The translations under genes and the position numbers were made by a program. Under the pieces are notes generated by a model. That model ran no database searches. It was not told the origin of the DNA and saw only the letters and a list, made by a program, of their open reading frames with translations. Below, one piece after another: positions 16,142 through 23,828 of a DNA stretch of 64,000 bases. Origin of the DNA: Halodesulfovibrio aestuarii (GTDB taxonomy: Bacteria; Desulfobacterota; Desulfovibrionia; Desulfovibrionales; Desulfovibrionaceae); NCBI RefSeq assembly GCF_050571805.1, contig NZ_CP192219.1. The stretch is one strand, 5' to 3'. The first letter of the stretch is position 1. The number at the start of each line of letters is the position of its first letter.

Positions 16142-18377
16142 CGGCGAAGGCAAGCAGGCGTTTTTTAAACGCGCTGTGCAGGAGCTAATGAAGGAAGGCA
16201 AAACTAAAAATGCTGCCATTGCTGAAGCATCCGCCACTTGGAACCAGCACAACCTTTCTGCCGGCGGAACTGGGTACCACTTCCTGAGTGCGCCTGTGCA
16301 ATTTGATTTGAAACAGAAAGACAATGAAGAGCCAACCGAGCAACGAACTTTCGACATTCTCGCCTACGCTGGCGGCATTGTTGATCTTGGTTACTACAAG
16401 TTCATCATTGCGGTGAAGGGCATTAAAAACAAAGCCGCGTTCCCTTGCTTATATGAGCATGAACGCAAGGCCATAGCAGGAACAAGCACCAAGGTTTCTA
16501 AGAAAAACAACGAGCTTTTCTGCCACGGAAAATTTCACAACACCGCTGAAGCTGCCCACATAATCGAACTCGCTGATGATGACTTTCCTTGGCAGGCATC
16601 AATGGGCATTTGGGCTGAAGATGTCCGGTATCTGGCGCGTGATGAAAAAGCCAAGGTTAACGGCATTGCAGTAACAGGCCCTCTCTACATTTGGGAAACG
16701 AGCGAGATGAAAGAAATTAGCATCTGCTCTCTCGGACAAGATGGCGAAACGGCGGCAATAACAATGAGTTGCCCCACAACTGATACGGAGTTTTACATGG
16801 AATACTCAAAAGAATTGAAACTGGCTTTAGGTCTTGCCGCCGATGCCTCTGACGTTGAGGTGGAAGCAGCAATTGCCGGATTGAAACTAACCCTTGATGA
16901 CAATGCAGCGGAGTCCGCTATCTGGGCAGCACTCGCAGCGGGTGGGCATCTTTCCGGCTCCGGTAATGGTTCAGAAGAAACACCTGCCACACCGCAGGAA
17001 AACTTGTCTACTCCCCCGCAGGGAGGTTCACCGACACCAGTTGCGCCAGATGTAGCCGGTGAAGTTTCCAAAGCGCTTGCAGCAGAACGCACACGCGCCG
17101 CAGATATTCACCAGATTGCTGCCAAGCTTGGACTTGGTGACGACTTTGTGCAGGAACATATCAACTTAGGCTCTAGCAAAGAACAGACATTGACTCTTGC
17201 CGTTGATCTTGCCTCACAGCAAAACCCTTCGTTCGGTTCTGGCAGATTAATCGAAGGCACTAGCGAATCCGACAAAGTACGAAAACTTGCAGCTGAAGGG
17301 CTCTGCTTCCGCCTTGGGTTTACTCCAAAAGAAAAATTGTCCGCAGGTGCGCAGGACTTTACCGGCATGTCTCTGCTGCGTTTAGCATCTATGCAGCTTT
17401 CCCGCTCCAACATGCCTGTGCTGCAAATGAGTAATGACCAGATTGCACGCGCAATCTTAAAACCTTCTGCACGCCTTGATGCCGCAACAGCAGACTTTAT
17501 CCACATTTTTAAAGACGTGGCGAACGTGGCGTTGCTTAAAGCATACGCCGAATCCCCTATTACGTTTGAAAGCATCGTCAACATTGTAAGCGCATCCGAC
17601 TTTAAAGAAATGCACGGGGTGGCTCTCTCTGAAGCACCAGATATGGAGCTGATTGGTGAGAATGACAACTACCCTGTGAAAACTCTCTCCGATAGCGGAG
17701 AAAGCTACCACATTGCAAAGTACGGTGAAATTCTCCGCCTCTCCTACGAAATGATTGTGAACGACAACCTGCGCGCCTTCACTCGCATTCCGCTTCTTTT
17801 TGGTGCTGCTGCACGTCGCAAGCAAGGCGATCTTGTGTACGGGCTTATCACAAGCAACCCAGTTATGAGTGATGGCAAAAAGCTCTTCTGCGGTGATCAC
17901 AACAATGTATGTGCGACGGCTGCCGCTGGCAAAATTAACACTGCTTCTCTTTCCGCTGCACGCAAAGCCATGCGCAAACAGAAAGGTTTGAAAGGTGCCA
18001 CGCTGGACATTCGCCCACGCACCCTGCTTGTTCCTACCACCTTGGAAACAGATGCTGAAGTTATGCTGCGTTCTATGGCTGCACCGGAAGGCACCAACGC
18101 AGGCGTAACCAACATTTTCCAGAACAGCCTTGTGCCTGTTTCTGATCCACGCCTTGACGATGCCAGCGAGGACGCTTGGTACACCATTGGTGATCCAAAC
18201 CAAATAGACACCATTGAAATGGCCTACCTTGATGGCAACCGCGAACCGGAAATCTTTGAAGACGAAGATTTCAACTCTGACGGCATCAAATACAAAATCC
18301 GCCAGTGCATGGGCGTTGGCCTCATGGATCACCGAGGCATGTACATGAACCCGGGCAAAACAGTTTCCGCCGGCTAA
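16125..18377 (+). CDS. Prohead protease / major capsid protein fusion
   Basis: A 750-residue polyprotein. Residues about 60-230 look like a U35/HK97-type prohead protease (TFDILAYAGGIVDLGYYKF, a candidate His in LYEHERKAIAG, KEISICSLG). A linker rich in Ala/Glu/Pro (230-320) may act as scaffold. Residues about 370-750 are a Mu gpT-like major capsid protein (FIHIFKDVANVALLKAY to GLMDHRGMYMNPG). I see no stop or frameshift between the parts. Fusions of this kind are a recognised family in Desulfovibrio-type phages. Ribosome binding site AAGGAGC. Confidence 0.85.
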   Translation: MLKPRNGEGKQAFFKRAVQELMKEGKTKNAAIAEASATWNQHNLSAGGTGYHFLSAPVQFDLKQKDNEEPTEQRTFDILAYAGGIVDLGYYKFIIAVKGIKNKAAFPCLYEHERKAIAGTSTKVSKKNNELFCHGKFHNTAEAAHIIELADDDFPWQASMGIWAEDVRYLARDEKAKVNGIAVTGPLYIWETSEMKEISICSLGQDGETAAITMSCPTTDTEFYMEYSKELKLALGLAADASDVEVEAAIAGLKLTLDDNAAESAIWAALAAGGHLSGSGNGSEETPATPQENLSTPPQGGSPTPVAPDVAGEVSKALAAERTRAADIHQIAAKLGLGDDFVQEHINLGSSKEQTLTLAVDLASQQNPSFGSGRLIEGTSESDKVRKLAAEGLCFRLGFTPKEKLSAGAQDFTGMSLLRLASMQLSRSNMPVLQMSNDQIARAILKPSARLDAATADFIHIFKDVANVALLKAYAESPITFESIVNIVSASDFKEMHGVALSEAPDMELIGENDNYPVKTLSDSGESYHIAKYGEILRLSYEMIVNDNLRAFTRIPLLFGAAARRKQGDLVYGLITSNPVMSDGKKLFCGDHNNVCATAAAGKINTASLSAARKAMRKQKGLKGATLDIRPRTLLVPTTLETDAEVMLRSMAAPEGTNAGVTNIFQNSLVPVSDPRLDDASEDAWYTIGDPNQIDTIEMAYLDGNREPEIFEDEDFNSDGIKYKIRQCMGVGLMDHRGMYMNPGKTVSAG

Positions 18378-18469
18378 CCACAAGTTTCACGAATAAATCA
18401 CCTCTCCTCCACACACTCCCTGTTCGGCTGCTCCCCTACGGCAGCCGGACAGGGCAATAAGGAAACACA

Positions 18470-18934
18470 ATGCAGGACTTGGCGAACTACCTACAAGAAA
18501 TGGGCAGCAACACGGACATAAAGAGTGTCTTCTCCGTGTTTGCCGCATGTGCAGCTGCAATTTTTGGCGGCTCTATCCCGCTTGTGTATGCACTGACTGC
18601 ATTGTGGGCGTTGGATTTTATTCTGGGATTCAAACGTGCGTGGGATGCAAGCACTATTTCAGGCCGCAAGTTTAGAGCGGGAGCCATGAAGATAGTGCTG
18701 TACGTAATGACAGTGATTGTAATGGGGCTTGCTGAATATTCAATGGGATCTCTTGGAACCTACCTGCCGCTACGCAACATCACCATTGCATATCTGTGCA
18801 TGACAGAGGCGCTAAGTTGCCTTGAGCATCTTTCCTTTTTCGGCGTGCCTATTCCCAAAGGTGTGCGTGATCGTTTGACCACCTATCGAGACTGCCTTCA
18901 CGAATGCCAACTACCGCAGGGAGAATCTAAATGA
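18470..18934 (+). CDS. Phage holin (Bacteriophage_holin_4-like)
   Basis: A 154-residue membrane protein with about three hydrophobic spans (SVFAACAAAIFGGSIPLVYA, IVLYVMTVIVMGLAEY, and the span after LPLRNITIAYLC). The order LDFILGFKRAW...SGRKFRAGAMK is typical of the toxin-secretion/phage-lysis holin family. The stop overlaps the endolysin start (ATGA). Unusually for a lambda/P2 mosaic, the lysis cassette sits between capsid and tail genes. Confidence 0.8.
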   Translation: MQDLANYLQEMGSNTDIKSVFSVFAACAAAIFGGSIPLVYALTALWALDFILGFKRAWDASTISGRKFRAGAMKIVLYVMTVIVMGLAEYSMGSLGTYLPLRNITIAYLCMTEALSCLEHLSFFGVPIPKGVRDRLTTYRDCLHECQLPQGESK

Positions 18935-19368
18935 AGAACCTGACAGGCTACAGAACTGATCATTTTGCGTTGTATGAGCTGCTGCCCAAGTACCAATATT
19001 CCATACTTCCTGAAGTCACCGGCTGGGGGCTTTTTGACCCTCGCATGTTGTGGACGCTTGACCGCCTTCAAGAGCGTTTCGGCACAGCCACAATGAATGA
19101 CTGGTACTGGAATGGACGCAACCAGTTTCGTGGATGGCGTCCCTTTGATTGCCCCGTGGGTGCTGATCTTTCCTCCCACAAGTTTGGCCGCGCTGGGGAC
19201 ATAATCTTTAAGAAATATCCGGCAGAAGAAGTCCGCGTTCACATCTTAGAGAATCCGGACGACGAAGCGTACCAGTACATTACCTGCATTGAAATGAACG
19301 TGAGCTGGTTCCATTTTGATACCCGAAATTACAACACAGTAAACGGTCTTTTGAAGATCTACCCATAG
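18931..19368 (+). CDS. Endolysin, peptidase M15A-like
   Basis: A 145-residue protein with the M15A D-Ala-D-Ala carboxypeptidase/endopeptidase zinc motif: SSHKFGRAGDI (His and Asp ligands) and SWFHFDTRN (second His). It probably cleaves peptide cross-links in peptidoglycan at lysis. No signal peptide is visible, so it would depend on the holin encoded immediately upstream. Confidence 0.75.
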   Translation: MKNLTGYRTDHFALYELLPKYQYSILPEVTGWGLFDPRMLWTLDRLQERFGTATMNDWYWNGRNQFRGWRPFDCPVGADLSSHKFGRAGDIIFKKYPAEEVRVHILENPDDEAYQYITCIEMNVSWFHFDTRNYNTVNGLLKIYP

Positions 19369-19377
19369 GAGAACATC

Positions 19378-19788
19378 ATGAAACGACTCGTTGCATTGGC
19401 ATTAGTTGTTGTTTTTTGTCTGCCGTTGGCGGGCTGTGATGAGCTGACGGAGAATACGGCAACGGTTTTGAAAGCATGTGACATTGCTTACAACGGCGTG
19501 ATGGACGGTTCCGCAGTTGCCTTTAAACAAGGCTACATCACCAAAGATACAGTTGCCCGTGTCGCGCATATTGCCGCCATCTATCACAGCAGCTGGAAAG
19601 CTGCCTGTACCGCTTTGGAAGAATACAAAGTGGCAGAAGAATCCGGTGATTCTGTAAATAAGGAGGTGAAGCGCATTGCCCTAGATGCTGCGGTTTCCCT
19701 AGCACGGACCAGACTGGATGAACTCAAAACCTATTGGCACGAAGCTAAAGGCGCATACACCGAACTGAAGGAGAAAAGCGATGAGTAG
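19378..19788 (+). CDS. Lysis-cassette lipoprotein, possible outer spanin
   Basis: A 136-residue protein with a lipoprotein signal (MKRLVALALVVVFCLPLAGC, lipobox LAGC) and a helical, charged mature part. By position after holin and endolysin it could serve as a spanin component, but no matching inner spanin is seen, so this is a guess. Ribosome binding site AGGAGAACATC. It overlaps the next gene by eight bases. Confidence 0.6.
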   Translation: MKRLVALALVVVFCLPLAGCDELTENTATVLKACDIAYNGVMDGSAVAFKQGYITKDTVARVAHIAAIYHSSWKAACTALEEYKVAEESGDSVNKEVKRIALDAAVSLARTRLDELKTYWHEAKGAYTELKEKSDE

Positions 19789-19972
19789 AAACGACAAGAT
19801 TCTAAATATTATCGAGTTCACTCTCGAAGTTGGCCCCGACCTTGTTCAAGGGATTATCGACTTATGCCGCTCTGGAAATGTCACCCCTGAATCAATCCGG
19901 AACATGAAAGAAGCTTCTAAAGACCCATACGAGATCCTTGCAGAACACGGCATCAACCTTAAGGACGACTAG
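19781..19972 (+). CDS. Small hypothetical protein in the lysis cassette
   Basis: A 63-residue acidic protein not recognised (MSRNDKILNIIEFTLEVGPD). It overlaps the lipoprotein gene, whose end supplies the ribosome binding site AAGGAGAAAAGCG. Co-transcription with lysis and tail genes is likely. Confidence 0.5.
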   Translation: MSRNDKILNIIEFTLEVGPDLVQGIIDLCRSGNVTPESIRNMKEASKDPYEILAEHGINLKDD

Positions 19973-19974
19973 CC

Positions 19975-20295
19975 ATGCTTTCCCGCGAACAGATGATTTC
20001 TGATTTTCGCGCCATCCTTGATGATGTCGGGCAGCTGATCACGATTAACGATACAGAGCTGCTCGCCATTGTCAAAGACGGTGGAACGGAAATGCTTAGT
20101 GATGGAGACGAACGCCAAGGCTTAGGCGGTTCAGTATCAATAATGGAGCTACGCTTTATCGCTGACGACTGGCCCCACCTCCCCAAGATTGGTGCTGATC
20201 TGACCATCAACGACGAAGCATGGACGGTTAACAACCGTTGGAAGCTGTGCTTGGGAACCACCCTAAAACTACAATTGTTTCAGGAAGTATTTTAA
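19975..20295 (+). CDS. Head-tail joining protein (lambda FII-like)
   Basis: A 106-residue protein. The central beta segments (SIMELRFIADDWPHLPKIGADLTINDEAWTV) resemble head-tail connector proteins of the gpFII/adaptor type. Position at the head-to-tail transition supports this. Its stop overlaps the ATG of the next gene (TAATG). Confidence 0.5.
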   Translation: MLSREQMISDFRAILDDVGQLITINDTELLAIVKDGGTEMLSDGDERQGLGGSVSIMELRFIADDWPHLPKIGADLTINDEAWTVNNRWKLCLGTTLKLQLFQEVF

Positions 20296-20885
20296 TGCCT
20301 CTGGTGAATATCGATAGCGCACAGATTGAACAAGCTGTGAAGAAAGCAGGACGCGCCTTGCAGCTTGTTCCTCAAGGCATTGAAAAAGTAACTTCGCATG
20401 CAATGAACCGCACGATTACGGGCATCCGTACTGACATCGTGAAGACTGTTTGCGGAATCTACAACGTACCTCAATGGCGAGTGCGAAACCACATATCCAT
20501 ATTCAAGTCTAACCGGAAAGACTTGCGCGCACATTTACGGCTTGAAGATAGCAAAAACGTTTCTTTAATGCGCTACGGCGGGCGTTCTGTCGCTATCAAC
20601 AGGAAAATGTCCAAGCGCAAAGGTGCCACGGTTCAGGTTCATAAAACAGGTACGCGAAAGCCCATCCATGGTGCCTTTATTGCCAAAGGGCGTAACCACG
20701 CAACGCTCATATTTAAACGTGACGGAAAAGAACGAAACCCTATTCATGCTTTGTATGGCCCGGGCTATCCCAATTTATTCAAAGATGACGACATTAGAGG
20801 GGATCTCCAACGCAAAGCTGAAGAGCGTTTTGAAAAGAACTTTTCCCACCATGCCCAAGCACTCATAAACGGGATTATCGGCTGA
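20295..20885 (+). CDS. Minor tail protein Z-like (GPZ family)
   Basis: A 196-residue basic protein resembling lambda gpZ: VTSHAMNRTITGIRTDIVK near the start, then VRNHISIFKSNRKDLRAHLRL, and the HGAFIAKGRNHATLIFKRDG segment. It begins at ATG 20295 overlapping the stop of the connector gene. It probably helps complete the tail for head attachment. Confidence 0.65.
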   Translation: MPLVNIDSAQIEQAVKKAGRALQLVPQGIEKVTSHAMNRTITGIRTDIVKTVCGIYNVPQWRVRNHISIFKSNRKDLRAHLRLEDSKNVSLMRYGGRSVAINRKMSKRKGATVQVHKTGTRKPIHGAFIAKGRNHATLIFKRDGKERNPIHALYGPGYPNLFKDDDIRGDLQRKAEERFEKNFSHHAQALINGIIG

Positions 20886-21346
20886 TGTTTAAAGATTTAC
20901 TCGACCACGTTGAACAGTTTGTTTCCGAAGCTGTGACAGACCTTGCAATGGAGCAAAAAGGTTCTGACACACTCGGCGCTGTGAAGGTTTTTAAAAGCGC
21001 TGTGCCGAAAGATCCTGACGCAGAAAAGACTTTCCCCTGCGTCGTGGTGCGGTGGATCAGCGGCGAAGATGATGAGGAAGGCTATTGCACAGAGCATGTT
21101 GATCTACTCTGTGGCGTGTATTCGCGCGAGGGTTTTGCTCATGCAGAAGACTGGATTGCAGTTGTAACCGGCAGGCTTCGCCGCAAGCTTTCCACCATGA
21201 ACCATTTAGGCAGCTGGGAACTTGTTCGGCCTGTGAAGTTTGCCAAGCCGGAACCGGAAGAACAACACAAGCATATGCATATGGGTGTTGTGCGTACCAC
21301 ATGGCAAGGCCAATATCTTTCAACCAATCATACAGGAGATTTGTAG
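20885..21346 (+). CDS. Putative tail terminator/completion protein
   Basis: A 153-residue protein. It has a conserved-looking region FPCVVVRWISGEDDEEGYCTE and a C-terminal domain that ends in a strand (TTWQGQYLST), like tail terminator proteins. Position before the sheath gene fits. The assignment rests mainly on synteny. Start and stop overlap the neighbours tightly. Confidence 0.45.
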   Translation: MFKDLLDHVEQFVSEAVTDLAMEQKGSDTLGAVKVFKSAVPKDPDAEKTFPCVVVRWISGEDDEEGYCTEHVDLLCGVYSREGFAHAEDWIAVVTGRLRRKLSTMNHLGSWELVRPVKFAKPEPEEQHKHMHMGVVRTTWQGQYLSTNHTGDL

Positions 21347-21604
21347 ATGGCTACAGAAACACCAACCACCGACACACAAGAGACCGTTATCTATTTAGGC
21401 GCTTCTCTTAACGGAGATCGCCACGTTGGGCATGGCAGCGTTTTTATTGGTGGCAAGCTGCCTGACCATTTGGCGCAGGCCATAAACGTAGATGCAAACT
21501 TGGCAGCGCTTTTTGTGCCTCTTTCCAAAGCCGGTGCAGCAAAGCGTGATCTTGAAAATCCTACAACTGCAATTGCCAAAGCTTTTGCCGCAACACAGGG
21601 GTAA
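21347..21604 (+). CDS. Small hypothetical protein before the tail sheath gene
   Basis: An 85-residue protein (ETVIYLGASLNGDRHVGHGS) that begins right after the preceding stop with CAGGAGATTTGTAG upstream and ends 3 bp before the sheath gene. DUF2635-like proteins occupy this place in Mu-like and P2-like tails, but identity is unproven. Confidence 0.5.
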   Translation: MATETPTTDTQETVIYLGASLNGDRHVGHGSVFIGGKLPDHLAQAINVDANLAALFVPLSKAGAAKRDLENPTTAIAKAFAATQG

Positions 21605-21607
21605 CGT

Positions 21608-22867
21608 ATGTCCGGTTATTACCACAGAGTTCATACACGCGAAGTGCCTACCGCTATTGTGCCTCCGCGTCGCATCAGTGCCAGTATCCCTGTTGTTGTG
21701 GGTACTGCGCCAGTGCATCTACTTTCGGAAGGACAGCACAAGCCTATTAATGAGCCTGTACTTTGCTACACGTTTAAAGAATTTGTTGAACAGCTGGGCT
21801 TTACTGATGAAGCAGATGCCAACAGCATGTTTAAATATACGCTGTGTGAATTTGCTGACGTGTTCTTTGGCAAATGCAATGTAGCGCCAATTGTAGTTAT
21901 TAACGTATTTGATCCAGCTACCCATAAAACTGGTGAAGCAGCTGACGTTACCAAGGTTACTGCCGCAGATATTGTTGGCGGCTACGATGCAGACGGCGGC
22001 ACATATACCGGTTTAGAACTTGTTTCAAAAGTGTTCCCTAAATTCCGTGTTGTACCAGGGCAAATTCTTGCCCCGGGCTTTTCTCATGATCCTGCTGTTG
22101 GTGTGGTTATGGATACCAAGGCAAGTACCATTAACGGTATTTTCTCCTGCCTTGCCCTGACCGATATTCCCGACGCTACCTGCACCAAGTACACAGACGT
22201 ACCAAGCTGGAAAGAAACCAATAACTACACAGGCAAGCACACTGTATGCTGCTGGCCTAAAGTTACACTAGGTAAACATGTGTACAACATGTCCACATAC
22301 CTTGCCGGACTTATTGCCCAGACTGATGCCGATTATGAAGGCATCCCATACGTTTCTCCATCCAACCGCCGCATGCCCATTAGTGGTGCTGTAGCAAACG
22401 GCAAACCCGTACACCTTGAATTGCCACAGGCTGAATATCTTAACGGGCAAGGCGTTGTTACAGCGCTGAACTTTGACGGTGGCTGGAAAGCTTTCGGCAA
22501 CCGTACTGCCTGTTACCCATCCAACACGGACCCGAAAGACGCATTTATTTCTGTGCGCCGCTTCTTCAGCTGGCACGCCAATACCTTTGTGCTCACGTAC
22601 TTCCAGAAACTGGATGGTCCCACCACACGCCGATTTATTGAAACCATCGTAGACAGTGAAAACATTCGCCTGAATGGATTCAAACAAATGGAAATTATCC
22701 TCGGTGGCGAGATCTTCTTTTATCAGGAAGAAAACCCAACCACTGATTTGATCGATGGCGTTGTGCGCTTCCATACCAAGATGACACCGCCGGTTCCTGC
22801 GCGTGAGATCGTGAACATTCTGGAATTCGACGTAACCAATTTCCAGAACCTTTTCGGGAGTAACTAA
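21608..22867 (+). CDS. Contractile tail sheath protein
   Basis: A 419-residue protein of the P2 FI/tail sheath family: N-terminal HRVHTREVPTAIVPPRRISA, a VVVGTAPVHL strand, and the C-terminal RRFFSWHANTFVLTYFQKLD and RRFIETIVDSENIRLNGF region that is the conserved sheath core. It shows the phage has a contractile tail. It abuts the tube gene. Confidence 0.85.
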   Translation: MSGYYHRVHTREVPTAIVPPRRISASIPVVVGTAPVHLLSEGQHKPINEPVLCYTFKEFVEQLGFTDEADANSMFKYTLCEFADVFFGKCNVAPIVVINVFDPATHKTGEAADVTKVTAADIVGGYDADGGTYTGLELVSKVFPKFRVVPGQILAPGFSHDPAVGVVMDTKASTINGIFSCLALTDIPDATCTKYTDVPSWKETNNYTGKHTVCCWPKVTLGKHVYNMSTYLAGLIAQTDADYEGIPYVSPSNRRMPISGAVANGKPVHLELPQAEYLNGQGVVTALNFDGGWKAFGNRTACYPSNTDPKDAFISVRRFFSWHANTFVLTYFQKLDGPTTRRFIETIVDSENIRLNGFKQMEIILGGEIFFYQEENPTTDLIDGVVRFHTKMTPPVPAREIVNILEFDVTNFQNLFGSN

Positions 22868-23394
22868 TGAGTAAGCAACCAGAAAAGATTATCTCGTTTG
22901 ATGTGTACTCCGGTTCCGAACTCTTTATGGGCGTTGCAGATGCAGAGCTGCCTAGTATTGAGTTTATGTCTGAAACGCTTTCCGGTGCCGGCATAGCCGG
23001 TGAACTGGATTCGCCAACGATCGGACACACCAGCAACATGAGCGTGAAAATTAAGTTTCGCACTGCAACAAAACATGCGTTGGAACTTAGTGCGCCGAAA
23101 CGTCATGAGCTTACCTTCCGCGCGTCTACTCAAGCACGCGCTATCTCCAATGGTGCAGCGCTGACCACCTTCCCGCAAAAGGTAATGGTGGCCGGCACGC
23201 CAAAATCTGTAGGGCTTGGCAAATATGAGTCTGGAAAAATGCAGGATGTACCTGTGGAATTGGCCTGCGATTATCTGAAAATGTGGCTCGATAACAAGCC
23301 TGTTGTAGAGATCGACAAGTTCAACATGATCCACAAGGTAGGCGAAACAGACTACTTGCAGCAGGTTCGCAAAGATCTTGGCCGCGAAGGTTAA
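22867..23394 (+). CDS. Major tail tube protein (P2 FII-like)
   Basis: A 175-residue protein immediately downstream of the sheath gene, as in P2. The pattern LPSIEFMSETLSGAGIAGEL and the later beta-rich segments (VPVELACDYLKMW) are typical of the phage major tail tube family. Forms the inner tube of the contractile tail. Confidence 0.85.
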   Translation: MSKQPEKIISFDVYSGSELFMGVADAELPSIEFMSETLSGAGIAGELDSPTIGHTSNMSVKIKFRTATKHALELSAPKRHELTFRASTQARAISNGAALTTFPQKVMVAGTPKSVGLGKYESGKMQDVPVELACDYLKMWLDNKPVVEIDKFNMIHKVGETDYLQQVRKDLGREG

Positions 23395-23431
23395 TCTACC
23401 CCCCATCTTTTACCCTAGAGAGGAAACACTC

Positions 23432-23761
23432 ATGTCTGAACCTACTGTGAATGAAATTACTTTGATTAAGCCCATCACTGTTGACGGTGAAACTATTTCC
23501 ACCGTGACCATGCGCGAGGCCATTGTTAGCGACCACCTTGAAGCTGCGGATATGGCAGGCCCCAACGCTAGTAATGCCCGTTATGAAGCATGCCTGCTGT
23601 CGCAGCTGACCGACATTCCCTTTGGCGTGTTCGTCAAAATGCCAGAAGCCAACTACTTCAAGCTCATGCAGGAATACCAAGATATGGGAAAGTCTCAATC
23701 AGCGCCGATGATCTTCGACGCGCCTGTCTCGTCTTCTGCAAGCAATCCGGACAACGATTAA
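23432..23761 (+). CDS. Tail assembly chaperone, gpE (upstream frameshift partner)
   Basis: A 109-residue protein starting at ATG 23432 with GAGAGGAAACACTC upstream; an in-frame extension back to 23378 lacks a ribosome binding site. The sequence (ITLIKPITVDGETISTVTMR, then YEACLLSQLTDIPFGVFVKM) is typical of P2 gpE/Mu gp41-like tail chaperones. Near its end the mRNA carries the slippery heptamer GGGAAAG in the right phase for a -1 shift into the overlapping E' frame. Confidence 0.8.
   Translation: MSEPTVNEITLIKPITVDGETISTVTMREAIVSDHLEAADMAGPNASNARYEACLLSQLTDIPFGVFVKMPEANYFKLMQEYQDMGKSQSAPMIFDAPVSSSASNPDND
23686..23692 (+). promoter_or_regulatory. Programmed -1 ribosomal frameshift site GGGAAAG
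   Basis: In the gpE frame the heptamer is read as (AT)G GGA AAG, the X XXY YYZ form. Slipping back one base lets the ribosome continue in the frame ending at 23826. GGGAAAG is also the heptamer of the lambda G/GT frameshift. Confidence 0.8.
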
Positions 23762-23826
23762 CAGACGTTTTGCAGATGCCGCTTGGTAAACTGGATAACT
23801 GGTTACGCGCATTACGAAAGAGGTAA
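23692..23826 (+). CDS. gpE' C-terminal extension, made by -1 frameshifting
   Basis: After the slip at GGGAAAG the frame adds 44 codons, giving a 131-residue E+E' protein (87 from gpE). The C-terminal part contains LTDVLQMPLGKLDNWLRALR, similar to the short GpE-type sequence that P2-like phages encode in the shifted frame. It ends 2 bp before the tape measure gene. The fusion chaperone is thought to assist tail tube assembly around the tape measure protein. Confidence 0.75.
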   Translation, partial: VSISADDLRRACLVFCKQSGQRLTDVLQMPLGKLDNWLRALRKR

Positions 23827-23828
23827 AC

